Counted from the stretch's first letter, positions 7,751-16,694 are shown. The stretch is DNA of 45,986 nucleotides from Lachnospiraceae bacterium (GCA_017938405.1 JAGBBP010000002.1:1-45986); one strand, 5' to 3'. Notes: a model not told the origin generated them from the letters alone. Program-made: numbers and translations.

Positions 7751-9028
7751 ATGAAAAAGAGATTATGGGCACTTATGTTAGTGTGCGTACTTGTGGTTGC
7801 ATCCTTCGCAGGATGTGGCGCAAAGAAGGACGGTTCTGTTTATTATCTTAACTTTAAGCCGGAGCAGGATGCTCAGTGGCAGGCTTTGGCAAAGGCTTAT
7901 ACGGAACAGACCGGCGTGGAAGTGTTAGTTGTAACAGCAGCTTCCGGTGAATATGAAACCACATTGCAGGCTGAAATTGAAAAGGAAGATGCTCCGACCT
8001 TATTCCAGGTAAACGGTCCGGTAGGTCTCGGAAACTGGAAGGATTATTGCTATGATTTATCCGGTTCTGCTCTTTACAATGAGCTTACCAGCGATTCCTT
8101 TGCATTAAAGGAAGGCAATGAAGTTCTCGGTGTTGCATATGTTATCGAGTCTTACGGTATCATTACCAACAAGACCTTACTTAAGAAGGCTGGTTATACC
8201 ATCGATGATATCAAGTCCTTTGCAGATTTAAAGAAGGTTGCGGAAGACATTACCGCACGTTCCGCTGAGCTTGGTTTCTCCGCATTCAGTTCTGCAGGTA
8301 TGGATGGTTCCTCTGACTGGAGATTTAAGACACATCTTGCAAATCTTCCGATTTACTTCGAGTATCAGGCAGACGGTATCGGAACCACTACTGCAATTAA
8401 GGGTACTTATCTTGACAACTATCGTGCAATCTTTGATTTGTACATCAACAACAGCACCTGTTCTCCGGCAGAGTTATCCGCAAAGACCGGTGACGACTCC
8501 AGAAATGAGTTCCTTCAGGGCAAGGCTGTATTCTTCCAGAATGGTTCCTGGGAGTACGGCAGCTTGACGGCAGAGGGTGCTTATACCGATGATGACCTTG
8601 CAATGATTCCGATTTACACCGGCGCAGGTGATGAGGCTACGCAGGGACTTTGTACCGGTACCGAGAATTACTGGTGTGTAAACAAGGATGCATCCGAGGC
8701 AGACATTCAGGCTACCTTAGACTTCCTTGAGTGGGTTGTAACCTCTGAAGAGGGTACCAAGTCCATGGCAAATGACATGGGATTCGTTATTCCGTTTAAG
8801 AAGGCCGTTGAGTCTCCGAACTTGTTTGTAAAGCAGGATAATGCTTACACTGCAGCAGGTAAGATTCCGGTATCCTGGAACTTCCCGACCATGCCGTCCG
8901 AGACTTGGAAGAACGGTGTAGGTTCTGCACTTACCGCATATGCGGCTGAACAGACGGATGCAAACTGGGATGCGGTTGAAAAGGCATTCGTAGACGGTTG
9001 GAAGAGTGAGTACGAGTTATTAAAGTAA
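7751..9028 (+). CDS. ABC transporter sugar-binding lipoprotein (malto-oligosaccharide type)
   Basis: 425-residue extracellular solute-binding protein of the carbohydrate ABC importer type 1 family. The N-terminus is a lipoprotein signal peptide with lipobox FAGC and the lipidated Cys at residue 22. The mature part has the family-typical start (VYYLNFKPEQDAQWQALAKA), a central NGSWEYGSL segment and a C-terminal solute-binding region. Start is supported by TAGGAGGT eight nucleotides upstream. It is followed by a hairpin and then two permease genes, a LacI regulator and malQ, so malto-oligosaccharides or starch breakdown products are the likely ligands. No ATPase gene is present; a shared MsmK-type ATPase elsewhere is probably used. 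Confidence 0.88.
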   Translation: MKKRLWALMLVCVLVVASFAGCGAKKDGSVYYLNFKPEQDAQWQALAKAYTEQTGVEVLVVTAASGEYETTLQAEIEKEDAPTLFQVNGPVGLGNWKDYCYDLSGSALYNELTSDSFALKEGNEVLGVAYVIESYGIITNKTLLKKAGYTIDDIKSFADLKKVAEDITARSAELGFSAFSSAGMDGSSDWRFKTHLANLPIYFEYQADGIGTTTAIKGTYLDNYRAIFDLYINNSTCSPAELSAKTGDDSRNEFLQGKAVFFQNGSWEYGSLTAEGAYTDDDLAMIPIYTGAGDEATQGLCTGTENYWCVNKDASEADIQATLDFLEWVVTSEEGTKSMANDMGFVIPFKKAVESPNLFVKQDNAYTAAGKIPVSWNFPTMPSETWKNGVGSALTAYAAEQTDANWDAVEKAFVDGWKSEYELLK

Positions 9029-9062
9029 TACAAATGATAAAATGGGATTGAGTTAGGTAGTG

Positions 9063-9099
9063 AAACCGGCCGGGCAGGAGTCTTGCCTGGCCGGTTTTT
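9063..9099 (+). terminator. Intercistronic attenuating hairpin
   Basis: A GC-rich stem (AACCGGCC ... GGCCGGTT with an inner GCAGG/CCTGG-like pairing) is followed by a T-run between the binding-protein and permease genes. Such partial terminators are common in sugar ABC operons and would make the binding protein more abundant than the membrane subunits. Confidence 0.75.
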
Positions 9100-9120
9100 A
9101 GTTGGAAACGGAGGGTAAAC

Positions 9121-9978
9121 ATGGAAAAGGTTTTGAAAAAATATTGGCCGCTTTTTGTTGTCCCTACAATGGCGGCGTTTACAATCGGATTTATTGTTCC
9201 GTTTTTACAGGGGCTGTATCTTTCTTTTTGTCAGTTCACAACAATTAAAAAAGCAAAATGGGTGGGATTTGACAATTATATCAGAGTATTTACGGATGAT
9301 CCGGAACCGCTCACGGATTCGTTATGGTTTACCGTGGCATTTGCGGCGGTTTCTATTGTTTTAATTAATTTGATCGGTTTTTTGTTTGCTCTGGTGTTGA
9401 CCAGAGGGTTAAAGGGAACGAATCTGTTCCGTACGGTTTTCTTTATGCCGAATTTAATCGGAGGCGTGGTGCTCGGATATATATGGCAGATTTTGATTAA
9501 CGGTTTGCTCTCTGTAGTGGGAGAACCGCTTCTTGCATTGAATACAACTGCCGGTTACTGGGGCCTGATTATTTTGATGTGCTGGCAGCAGGTCGGATAT
9601 ATGATGATTATTTATATTGCGGGATTGCAGTCGGTACCGGAGTCTTTGATTGAAGCTGCCAAAATCGACGGCGCAACTTCCTTACAGACGTTGCTTAAGA
9701 TTAAGATTCCGATGATTATGCAGTCGGTGACGATTTGTGTGTTCCTGACATTGACGAATTCATTTAAGCTGTTTGACCAGAATATGGCGTTGACCAACGG
9801 TGAACCGATGAACACCACCACGATGCTTGCGTTAAATATTTACAAGACCTTCTATAACCGTACCGGTGCTCAGTGGAAGGGCTTGGGACAGGCAAAGGCA
9901 GTTATTTTCTGCATTCTGGTTGTATTGATTTCCTTCGGACAGCTTAGGGCAACAAGAGGTAAGGAGGTGCAGCAGTAA
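9121..9978 (+). CDS. Sugar ABC transporter permease, MalF type
   Basis: 285-residue inner-membrane permease of the carbohydrate importer family, with six or so hydrophobic segments (the first at about 14-34). The conserved EAA loop, which contacts the ATPase, reads EAAKIDGATSLQTLLKIKIP at about residues 178-197. Start preceded by GGAGGG. The stop overlaps the next start (TAATG), so the two permeases are coupled and should form a heterodimer receiving sugar from the lipoprotein encoded just upstream. N-terminal sequence and position identify it as the MalF-like rather than the MalG-like subunit. Confidence 0.88.
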   Translation: MEKVLKKYWPLFVVPTMAAFTIGFIVPFLQGLYLSFCQFTTIKKAKWVGFDNYIRVFTDDPEPLTDSLWFTVAFAAVSIVLINLIGFLFALVLTRGLKGTNLFRTVFFMPNLIGGVVLGYIWQILINGLLSVVGEPLLALNTTAGYWGLIILMCWQQVGYMMIIYIAGLQSVPESLIEAAKIDGATSLQTLLKIKIPMIMQSVTICVFLTLTNSFKLFDQNMALTNGEPMNTTTMLALNIYKTFYNRTGAQWKGLGQAKAVIFCILVVLISFGQLRATRGKEVQQ

Positions 9979-10814
9979 TGAAGAAAAAAGTGACGGATGC
10001 GTTGTTGATTGTTCTTATGCTTATACTTGCGGTATCGTTTTTGTACCCGGTATTTTTGATCTTATTTAATTCACTGAAAGAAGAAACGTCCATTTCGACG
10101 AACACGGTGTTTACCTTACCGACGGCGGAAACGTTTGCCGGTTTGAAGAACTATTGGGATGCAGTCACATCGAAGGGATTTTTTGTCAGCTTCGGTTACA
10201 GTCTGGTAATTACCGTTACTTCGGTTGCTGCGATTTGTTTGTTTTGCGCTATGTGTGCGTGGTTCATTACCAGAGTACAGAATAAATGGACCAGCATGAT
10301 TTACTATTTATGTGTGTTCTCTATGGTAGTACCGTTCCAGATGGTAATGTATACCCTTTCTAAGACGGCAGATACACTGAAGTTAAATACACCGTGGAAT
10401 ATCTGGGTGATTTATCTCGGATTCGGTGCGGGCCTTGCGGTATTTATGTTTACCGGGTTTATGAAGTCCATTCCGTTAGAGGTAGAGGAGGCGGCCATGA
10501 TTGACGGTTGCAATCCGATACAGACCTTTTTCCGGATTGTATTCCCAATGCTGCGTCCGACTATGGTGTCTGTAGGCATTTTGGAGGCAATGTGGGTATG
10601 GAACGACTATTTGCTTCCGACGTTGGTACTGGATATTAAGAAATACAGAACCATACCGATGTTAATCCAGTATTTTAAGGGAAGCTACGGAAAGGTAGAG
10701 ATGGGACCGATGATGGCTTCCATTATGCTTACCATTATTCCTATTGTAATTGTTTATCTTGCCGGCCAGAAGCATATCATTAAGGGTGTGGCAGCCGGTG
10801 CGGTAAAAGGTTAA
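9978..10814 (+). CDS. Sugar ABC transporter permease, MalG type
   Basis: 278-residue partner permease. It has an N-terminal membrane segment (about 8-28), a periplasmic-type loop ending in FAGLKNYWDAV, and further membrane helices. The EAA loop EAAMIDGCNPIQTFFRIVFP lies near residues 172-191. It overlaps the preceding permease stop by one base, so the subunits are made in tandem. A TAA stop and a 26-nt gap lead to the LacI-type regulator. No ATP-binding subunit follows, as is usual for this family in Firmicutes that share one ATPase among several importers. Confidence 0.88.
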   Translation: MKKKVTDALLIVLMLILAVSFLYPVFLILFNSLKEETSISTNTVFTLPTAETFAGLKNYWDAVTSKGFFVSFGYSLVITVTSVAAICLFCAMCAWFITRVQNKWTSMIYYLCVFSMVVPFQMVMYTLSKTADTLKLNTPWNIWVIYLGFGAGLAVFMFTGFMKSIPLEVEEAAMIDGCNPIQTFFRIVFPMLRPTMVSVGILEAMWVWNDYLLPTLVLDIKKYRTIPMLIQYFKGSYGKVEMGPMMASIMLTIIPIVIVYLAGQKHIIKGVAAGAVKG

Positions 10815-10840
10815 CTGATAACAAAGGATAAGGTGAAAAG

Positions 10841-11845
10841 ATGACAATTAAGGATATTGCCAAAGAAGCGGGATATTCGGTCGGAACGGTTTCCAGAGTG
10901 TTAAACGGTTCCGAAAACGTCTCCGAGGAGGCGAAAAAAGCAGTTATGGAAGTGGTTGAAAAATATCAGTTCCAGCTGAACAGTAATGCAAAAATGCTGA
11001 AACAGCAGAGTAATCAGGGCATTGCCATTATTATAAAGGGTGCGCAAAATATGTTGTTTGCCGCGTTGCTTGAACCGATACAGGCATTGATCGAGAAACA
11101 CGGCTATGCCAGCATGATGTTTTATATCGGTGAAGAGGATAATGAGGTTCGCGTGGCGCAACAGGTGTGCAGAGAACGGAGACCGTTGGGAATTTTGTTT
11201 CTTGGTACGAATCGTGAATTTTTCCGGGAGGATTTCCATCGGATTACGGTACCTTGTGTGATGGTAACAAACTCGGCGGACGGTCTGGAAATGCAGAACT
11301 TGTCCTGCGTCACCACGGATGATAAAGCGGCGGCGAAAATGGCGGTGGATCATTTGTTTTCGCTGGGGCATAAAAATGTCGGAGTATTGGGTGGCAGGAT
11401 GGATATATCGTATACTGCGTACAATCGTTATATGGGCATGAAGGAATCCTTTGCGGAACATGGAATCGATTTTAACGAGGAGCGGCAGTTTGTATCTGCG
11501 TTTTTCTCGATTTCGGCAGGGTATTACGCAATGGAGAAGCTGTTAGACAAAATGCCGGAAGTGACGGCGGTGTTTGCCATGGCGGACGTGATGGCAATCG
11601 GAGCAATTCGGGCCATTCATGACAGAGGTTTGCGTGTGCCGGAGGACATTTCGGTAATCGGATTTGACGGTATTGATGTCGGACGCTATATGTTGCCGCG
11701 ATTGACAACGGTACGCCAGCATCGTGAGGTAATTGCCGACAGAAGTGTAGAAGTATTGATTGGCAATATTGAAGGCACGATGAAATGCGTACGCGAGGTG
11801 GAGGCATTCCATCTCGTCCCGGGGGAAAGTGTTCGCCCGAAATAG
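10841..11845 (+). CDS. LacI family transcriptional regulator
   Basis: 334-residue LacI/GalR regulator. The N-terminal helix-turn-helix and hinge (about 1-55) read MTIKDIAKEAGYSVGTVSRV, the textbook family pattern. A periplasmic-binding-protein-like effector domain follows (about 60-330) with characteristic VIGFDGIDV and PRLTTVRQ segments near 275-300. It lies inside the malto-oligosaccharide operon between the permeases and malQ, so it most likely represses this operon through the palindrome at 7703-7716 and responds to maltose or a related sugar. A MalR-like role is inferred from context, not from specificity residues. Confidence 0.88.
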   Translation: MTIKDIAKEAGYSVGTVSRVLNGSENVSEEAKKAVMEVVEKYQFQLNSNAKMLKQQSNQGIAIIIKGAQNMLFAALLEPIQALIEKHGYASMMFYIGEEDNEVRVAQQVCRERRPLGILFLGTNREFFREDFHRITVPCVMVTNSADGLEMQNLSCVTTDDKAAAKMAVDHLFSLGHKNVGVLGGRMDISYTAYNRYMGMKESFAEHGIDFNEERQFVSAFFSISAGYYAMEKLLDKMPEVTAVFAMADVMAIGAIRAIHDRGLRVPEDISVIGFDGIDVGRYMLPRLTTVRQHREVIADRSVEVLIGNIEGTMKCVREVEAFHLVPGESVRPK

Positions 11846-11861
11846 ACAGGAGGTGAGTCTT

Positions 11862-13340
11862 ATCAGAGCAAGCGGAGTCTTATTGCATTTGTCTTCCGTT
11901 CCGTCTCCGTACGGAATCGGAACCATGGGACAAAGTGCGAGAGAATTTATAGATTTTTTGAAGGATGCGGGACAGAAATACTGGCAGATTCTGCCGGTAG
12001 GGCAGACCAGTTACGGAGACTCTCCGTACCAGTCTTTTTCGTCCTTTGCGGGGAATCCCTATTTTATCGATTTGGATATGCTGGCAGAGGAAGGTTTGCT
12101 GGAATCCGGAGAGTATGAAACGATTGCGTGGGGGGATAAACCGGACAAGGTGGATTTCGGAGTGCTGTATGAACAGCGCTATCCGTTACTGAGATTGGCA
12201 GTGAAACGCTTTTGCTTAAAAGAGCAGAGCGGTTTTGCGGAGTTTTGCAGAGAACAAAACCGGTGGTTGGAAGACTATGCGTTGTTTATGACAATCAAAG
12301 GCTTGAATCACGGCGCCTCCTGGTTGGAATGGAAAGAGGAGGAACGGAAGCGTTTTCCGGAGACCATAGAGAAGATTCGCAATACAAATCAGGAAGAAAT
12401 TCTGTTTTGGAAGGTGATACAATTTTTCTTCTATGAGCAGTGGAAAGCGTTGCGTACCTATGCAAACGATAACGGGATTTCCATTATCGGGGATTTGCCG
12501 ATTTACGTGGCACTTGACAGTGCTGATATTTGGGCGAATCCGCAGTATTTTCAATTGGATGAGGCATTAATGCCGATACAGGTGGCGGGATGTCCTCCGG
12601 ATGGTTTTGCGGAAGGCGGACAGCTTTGGGGGAATCCGTTGTTTGACTGGGAAGCTTTGGAGCGGGACGGTTTTTCCTGGTGCATCAAGAGAATCGGTCA
12701 TTCCTGCCAAATCTATAATGTGTTACGTTTGGATCATTTTAGAGGCTTTGAATCCTACTATGCGATTCCCTACGGCGATAAGGATGCGCGCGGGGGACAC
12801 TGGGAGACAGGACCGGGAGAAAAATTGTTCCGGGCAATGGAAAAACAAATCGGAAAGCAAAACATGATAGCGGAAGATCTCGGATTTTTAACCGAGTCTG
12901 TCCGGGAACTACTGAAAAACAGCGGTTTTCCGGGAATGAAGGTGTTTGAGCTCGGTTTTGACAGCAGAGACGGAAACGGTTCGGAGTATTTGCCGCACAA
13001 TTTAATACCTAATTGTGTGGCGTACGCAGGAACGCATGATAATGATACGATTCAGGGATGGTTCTCCACCGCACCGGCGGAGGACGTAGAGTATGCCTGT
13101 GCATATTTTGGGATTGAGGACAAGTCCCGGGGACATTGGAAGGTGATGAAAGCACTTTGGTCTACTGTGGCGGATTTGACCATTGTCCAAGCACAGGATT
13201 TGCTTGGGCTAAGCAGTGAGAGCCGCATGAATCAGCCGTCTACGTTTGGGGAAAACTGGCGTTGGAGAGCGTTGCCGGGAGTGTTTACGGCGGAATTGGC
13301 AGAGAAACTTCGTGAAAACATGAAATTATATGCGCGTTAA
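11862..13340 (+). CDS. malQ: 4-alpha-glucanotransferase (amylomaltase, GH77)
   Basis: About 492-residue GH77 amylomaltase, which transfers glucan chains between malto-oligosaccharides in the cytoplasm and releases glucose. Family motifs in order: HLSSVPSPYGIG at the N-terminus, FIDLDMLAEEGLL, RLDHFRGFE with the catalytic Asp nucleophile, IAEDLGFLT with the acid/base Glu, and GTHDNDT with the third carboxylate. The expected N-terminus (x-RASGVLL) begins at an ATC codon at 11862, eight nucleotides after a perfect AGGAGG (11848-11853). No ATG/GTG/TTG sits at a proper distance: GTG 11853 overlaps the Shine-Dalgarno sequence and GTG 11829 lies inside the regulator gene. Either initiation occurs at ATC or the start codon has mutated. 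Confidence 0.9.
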   Translation: MRASGVLLHLSSVPSPYGIGTMGQSAREFIDFLKDAGQKYWQILPVGQTSYGDSPYQSFSSFAGNPYFIDLDMLAEEGLLESGEYETIAWGDKPDKVDFGVLYEQRYPLLRLAVKRFCLKEQSGFAEFCREQNRWLEDYALFMTIKGLNHGASWLEWKEEERKRFPETIEKIRNTNQEEILFWKVIQFFFYEQWKALRTYANDNGISIIGDLPIYVALDSADIWANPQYFQLDEALMPIQVAGCPPDGFAEGGQLWGNPLFDWEALERDGFSWCIKRIGHSCQIYNVLRLDHFRGFESYYAIPYGDKDARGGHWETGPGEKLFRAMEKQIGKQNMIAEDLGFLTESVRELLKNSGFPGMKVFELGFDSRDGNGSEYLPHNLIPNCVAYAGTHDNDTIQGWFSTAPAEDVEYACAYFGIEDKSRGHWKVMKALWSTVADLTIVQAQDLLGLSSESRMNQPSTFGENWRWRALPGVFTAELAEKLRENMKLYAR

Positions 13341-13365
13341 TACGGAAGAATTGCCCTTCTTGAAG

Positions 13366-13404
13366 AGGCGGGAAATCGTAATGATACGGTTTCCTGCCTT
13401 TTGT
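13366..13404 (+). terminator. Terminator of the malto-oligosaccharide operon
   Basis: AGGCGGGAAA (13366-13375) pairs perfectly with TTTCCTGCCT, allowing one G-T pair (13390-13399), followed by TTTTGTTG. Confidence 0.8.
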
Positions 13405-13468
13405 TGTAGGAAAGGTTGTGCAAAGTGGAGGGATGCCGCTTTAAATTCCTTTAAGTGTTTTGTAGACA

Positions 13469-13594
13469 ATGGCGGAAAGTATCTGTGGCGTAAACGCCTA
13501 CATCGGACATGGCTCTCAAAGTATCCGGAAAAAAGAAGATTATACTTCTACAACTAAAATCAAACCAGTAACAAAAACTACAGGGAGCTCTTAA
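13469..13594 (+). CDS. Possible 41-residue small ORF, low confidence
   Basis: An ATG at 13469 opens a 41-codon frame (MAESICGVNAYIGHGSQSIR then a Lys/Thr-rich tail) ending in TAA at 13592-13594. The stop falls inside an imperfect hairpin (GGGAGCTC / GGGGTTCC, then TTTTC), so the frame could be a small gene or the remnant of one. There is no Shine-Dalgarno sequence, and nothing is recognised in the product. Otherwise the 270-nt gap between the operon terminator and the subtilase gene holds only AT-rich, promoter-like DNA. Confidence 0.2.
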   Translation: MAESICGVNAYIGHGSQSIRKKEDYTSTTKIKPVTKTTGSS

Positions 13595-13677
13595 CGGGGT
13601 TCCTTTTCTTATGTAAAAGTCACGTCTCCTCTCTTTTTGCATACCTTACCTTTAGAGCTACATATGCGAGGTGTTCC

Positions 13678-15360
13678 ATGGCGGTTTGCAAAGAGGCGGT
13701 AATCTCCAATGACTATAAAGGATTCGGGGTAACGAATCGGGGAAGAGAAGAAGAAGTCGGGAATCTTTTGCAGGCGGATTGCGTCAGACGAGTATCGGAC
13801 AATCTGGCCTTTGCGTATTTTTACGACCCGGAACCGGAGGATGAGGGACGGGGGTATCCCTTTGGAATTATGCAAAAGTGCTACGGGCTCTTGTCGGAGG
13901 AGGAACTGGCGGCGTCGGGAGTGTTACAGCTGCGGGAGGGACCTTTTACCAATTTGCGGGGAAGCGGTGTGCTGCTGGGTTTTGTGGATACGGGGATTGA
14001 TTTTGCTGACACGGCTTTTCGGAATACGGACGGCAGTACAAGGATTTTGGGGTTGTGGGACCAGACGATGGAGGGGGAAACCACTGCCGATTTCGCCTTC
14101 TACGGCAGAGCGTTTTCCGAAGAGGAAATCAACCTGGCCCTGCAAACAGAGAATCCTTACGCGGTGATTCCCTCCCGGGACGAAAACGGTCACGGAAGCG
14201 CCCTGGTGCGGGCGGCAGCGGGGAGCGAAGAACGTGTCGGAGAGAATAACGACAACCCTTACGGCGGTGTTGCACCCCTTGCCTCCGTTGCCGTAGTAAA
14301 ACTAAAACAGGCAAAACCTTACCTGCGGGACTTCTGGCAAATTCCCGACAATGTCTTTTGCGCGGCGGAGGAAGACATCATTTACGGCATCGAGTGGCTG
14401 CTTTCGGTGGCGGAACGGGAAAATATGCCGCTGGTGCTTTGCATTGCTTTGGGGAGCAATCAGGGAAACCATACGGGGCAGACGGTGCTTTCCCGGTATT
14501 TGGATGATGTGGCACGCTTTCCCGGTGTTTGTGTCTGCGGGGCGGCAGGGAACGAAGGTGGCAGCGGTCATCACTTTTTTGGACGGGTGCAGGGAGAAGG
14601 TTATGAAGAAGTGGAAATCAATGTAGCAGAAGGAGAGCCGGGATTTAGTACGGAATTGTGGGCAGTAGACCCGGATTTGTTTACGGTAGAAATTATTTCT
14701 CCGGCAGGAGAAGTGATTCCACGGATTCAGGGACGGGCGGCCTTTAACCGGCAGTACCGCCTGTATTTTGAAGGGGGAACGGTTTGGATTCAGTCGAATT
14801 TGTACGATCAGTCGGTGGGGACGCAGGGGATTTGGATACGGTTTGCCGACCCGGCAGCGGGTGTGTGGAGAATCCGCGTGTACGCGGAAGGTGAATTTTC
14901 GAAGAGTTTTCATATGTGGCTTCCGGTAAGTCCCTTTTTGAGGGAGGAGACCGCCTTTTTGCGCCCGGACCCTTATGTGCAGATTTGTGACCCGGGGGCG
15001 GCAAGAGAGGTGCTGACCTTTACGGCCTATGACGTAGTAAGCGGAAGCCTGTATACGGAGGCCTCTTACGGCTATACGGCGGACAATAGAATAAAGCCGG
15101 ACCTGGCGGCACCCAAAGGAGAAGTCCTTTTTGCGGGCACCGGTATGGCTACGGCTTTTGGGGCCGGATGTTCCGCTCTTGTATTTGAGGAGGCCATCCG
15201 GGAGGAGGCATATGTAATTTTAGATACCCTTGTCCTGAAACGATTGTTTACCGCATCCGCACGTCGGGACGGAAGAGATTACCCGAACCGGGAATGGGGG
15301 TATGGTAAACTGGACGTGTACGGGGTGTTTGTCCGCACGCCGGGAAGGGTCTTGACGTAA
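13678..15360 (+). CDS. Csp-like S8 subtilase, catalytic Ser replaced by Gly
   Basis: 560-residue cytoplasmic-type subtilisin of the Csp (germination protease) group, with no signal peptide. The catalytic Asp (D104, GFVDTGIDF), His (H172, ENGHGS) and oxyanion Asn (N292, GAAGNEG) are present. However, the nucleophile motif, normally GTSxA, reads G487-T-G489-M-A, so the serine is a glycine. A central insertion (about 305-440) typical of Csp proteins forms the jellyroll-like region. In Clostridioides difficile, CspC and CspA are known pseudoproteases, CspC also having Gly at this position. This protein is therefore predicted to be a non-hydrolysing sensor or scaffold, or an inactive relic. Start has GAGGTG upstream. 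No sleC-like partner is nearby. Confidence 0.8.
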   Translation: MAVCKEAVISNDYKGFGVTNRGREEEVGNLLQADCVRRVSDNLAFAYFYDPEPEDEGRGYPFGIMQKCYGLLSEEELAASGVLQLREGPFTNLRGSGVLLGFVDTGIDFADTAFRNTDGSTRILGLWDQTMEGETTADFAFYGRAFSEEEINLALQTENPYAVIPSRDENGHGSALVRAAAGSEERVGENNDNPYGGVAPLASVAVVKLKQAKPYLRDFWQIPDNVFCAAEEDIIYGIEWLLSVAERENMPLVLCIALGSNQGNHTGQTVLSRYLDDVARFPGVCVCGAAGNEGGSGHHFFGRVQGEGYEEVEINVAEGEPGFSTELWAVDPDLFTVEIISPAGEVIPRIQGRAAFNRQYRLYFEGGTVWIQSNLYDQSVGTQGIWIRFADPAAGVWRIRVYAEGEFSKSFHMWLPVSPFLREETAFLRPDPYVQICDPGAAREVLTFTAYDVVSGSLYTEASYGYTADNRIKPDLAAPKGEVLFAGTGMATAFGAGCSALVFEEAIREEAYVILDTLVLKRLFTASARRDGRDYPNREWGYGKLDVYGVFVRTPGRVLT

Positions 15361-15409
15361 GGAAGCTGCATGCAGCCTCCTTCGTACAAACCCATGAGGG
15401 GAAATATGA

Positions 15410-15670
15410 TTATGAGAGAAAATCCTCTACTACATCACGAAAATGGCAAGGGGATACCTGGGCACGATTCAAAAGATCTAATAAACGATTCATTTTTTCC
15501 GCTTTGGTGGTAATGCCGCGAAGGGAATCTACCTTCTCGTACCCGGCATAATCATGACGATACACCTCAACACCGTAAGCGAGATAAGAAATATTATCCT
15601 CGGTGTTTAAGATGTGGGTAAAAGAACGATATTCATAGGTTGCGGCTTCTAACTTATATGCTAAAGACAT
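15410..15670 (-). CDS. Small conserved protein, DUF6514-like
   Basis: 86-residue soluble protein with no signal peptide or membrane segment. The pattern YLAYGVEVYRHD, then a short helical C-terminus (KAEKMNRLLDLLNRAQVSP), is reminiscent of the small Firmicute DUF6514 proteins, whose function is unknown. Strong AAGGAGGA precedes the start. It lies 57 nt downstream of the response regulator on the same strand with a TATAAT-like box between, so it may have its own promoter. It converges on the Csp-like gene; a short palindrome GCTGCATGCAGC (15365-15376) separates their ends. Confidence 0.6.
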   Translation of the reverse strand: MSLAYKLEAATYEYRSFTHILNTEDNISYLAYGVEVYRHDYAGYEKVDSLRGITTKAEKMNRLLDLLNRAQVSPCHFRDVVEDFLS

Positions 15671-15726
15671 GGTAGCATCCTCCTTGGTCAGGTTTATGCT
15701 ACCATTATATGACAGTGTTCTAACAA

Positions 15727-16527
15727 TTATTGGACAAATTTATTTTTTTTATGCATTAAATTCGCAACGGTAGGTTCTGCCCAACTGTAATCCACCATAT
15801 ACTCATCGTTAAACTCCTGTATGGCGGATACATCGCCCTCCAGGAAACGATAATAATCGCAGTCAAGCATGGCCGGATTGATGGCATTTTGATTGCGGTT
15901 ACATACCAGCAAAGATTCGATGCCGGCCTGCTTTAAGGCTTTCTTTAAATCCCGCAGCACCACGTGAAAATAGGCCTTTACGGATTCATCGTACCGCTCC
16001 TCCCAAAGAGAGTCGATGATTTGCTCCGCCGTGACGGCACCACCTCTCCGATCTACAAAAAAGGCAAGTAATTCCTTGCATTTTTGTCGCGGGAACTTTA
16101 ACAACGTATCATTAACAAAAATATCGAAATGGCCGAAGGTACGTACCTTAATATGTATCTTTTTCTCGGAGCAAAGAAGCTTTGCCCGTTCCACCGCTTC
16201 GTAAATGTCGGAGAAGCTGTAAGGCTTTGTAATATAGGAAACCGCCCGTCTGCGGAAGGCGGACAGAGCAAATTGTTCGCTGGCGGTGGCAAAGAAAATC
16301 AGCATGTCCGGATTGGTTTCGTACAAGCGGTCCGCTAAGGTAATGCCGTCCTGCACCGGCATAATAATATCTAAGATGGCAGCATCCACCGGATGTTCCT
16401 TTGCAAAAAGAAAGGCTTCTTCAGCGTCAGAAAAGCTCCCGGCCACCGTAATGTCCGGAATCATGGTGCAAAATTTGGTAATCAGCCGCAAAGAAGCGAA
16501 ATCGTCGTCAACTAAAATGATGTTCAT
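15727..16527 (-). CDS. Orphan response regulator with SARP/BTAD-like DNA-binding domain
   Basis: 266-residue regulator. The receiver domain (about 1-115) has the acidic cluster D7-D8-D9, the phospho-acceptor D53 (AILDIIMP) and the conserved K101 (ITKPYS). The C-terminal half (about 122-215) is an OmpR/SARP-like winged helix: FGHFDIFVNDTLLKFPRQ followed by KCKELLAFFVDRRGG and a long recognition-helix region. There is no histidine kinase gene alongside, so the cognate sensor must be elsewhere or the protein may act without phosphorylation. The start is ATG 16527 with only a weak site (CGGAGAA). Related Lachnospiraceae regulators are common and their targets are mostly unknown. Confidence 0.8.
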   Translation of the reverse strand: MNIILVDDDFASLRLITKFCTMIPDITVAGSFSDAEEAFLFAKEHPVDAAILDIIMPVQDGITLADRLYETNPDMLIFFATASEQFALSAFRRRAVSYITKPYSFSDIYEAVERAKLLCSEKKIHIKVRTFGHFDIFVNDTLLKFPRQKCKELLAFFVDRRGGAVTAEQIIDSLWEERYDESVKAYFHVVLRDLKKALKQAGIESLLVCNRNQNAINPAMLDCDYYRFLEGDVSAIQEFNDEYMVDYSWAEPTVANLMHKKNKFVQ

Positions 16528-16665
16528 GAATTCTCCGTATCTAAGTCTTATCTCTATAAAGCGTCACAGTACTAGAATAAAGAAAAAGAATGGAAATGTC
16601 AATACGTTATTGTGTTAAATTTTTGTTTATTAGCAGAGTAACGCGCTGTTTCCGCGAATTCCTAC

Positions 16666-16694
16666 TTGCTTTTTAGGAAAAAGGGGTCTACAAT
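16666..16694 (+). promoter_or_regulatory. Promoter for zinc-ribbon gene, hisC and queH
   Basis: TTGCTT (16666-16671), 17-nt spacer, TACAAT (16689-16694), about 30 nt before the start codon. Confidence 0.55.

Noticed and set aside
14302..14913. 203-codon minus-strand ORF inside the Csp-like gene
   Set aside because: Shadow of a well-supported subtilase gene; low-quality composition.
15361..15380. Palindrome GCTGCATGCAGC as a terminator
   Set aside because: Self-complementary without a proper loop or T-run; too weak to list as a terminator.
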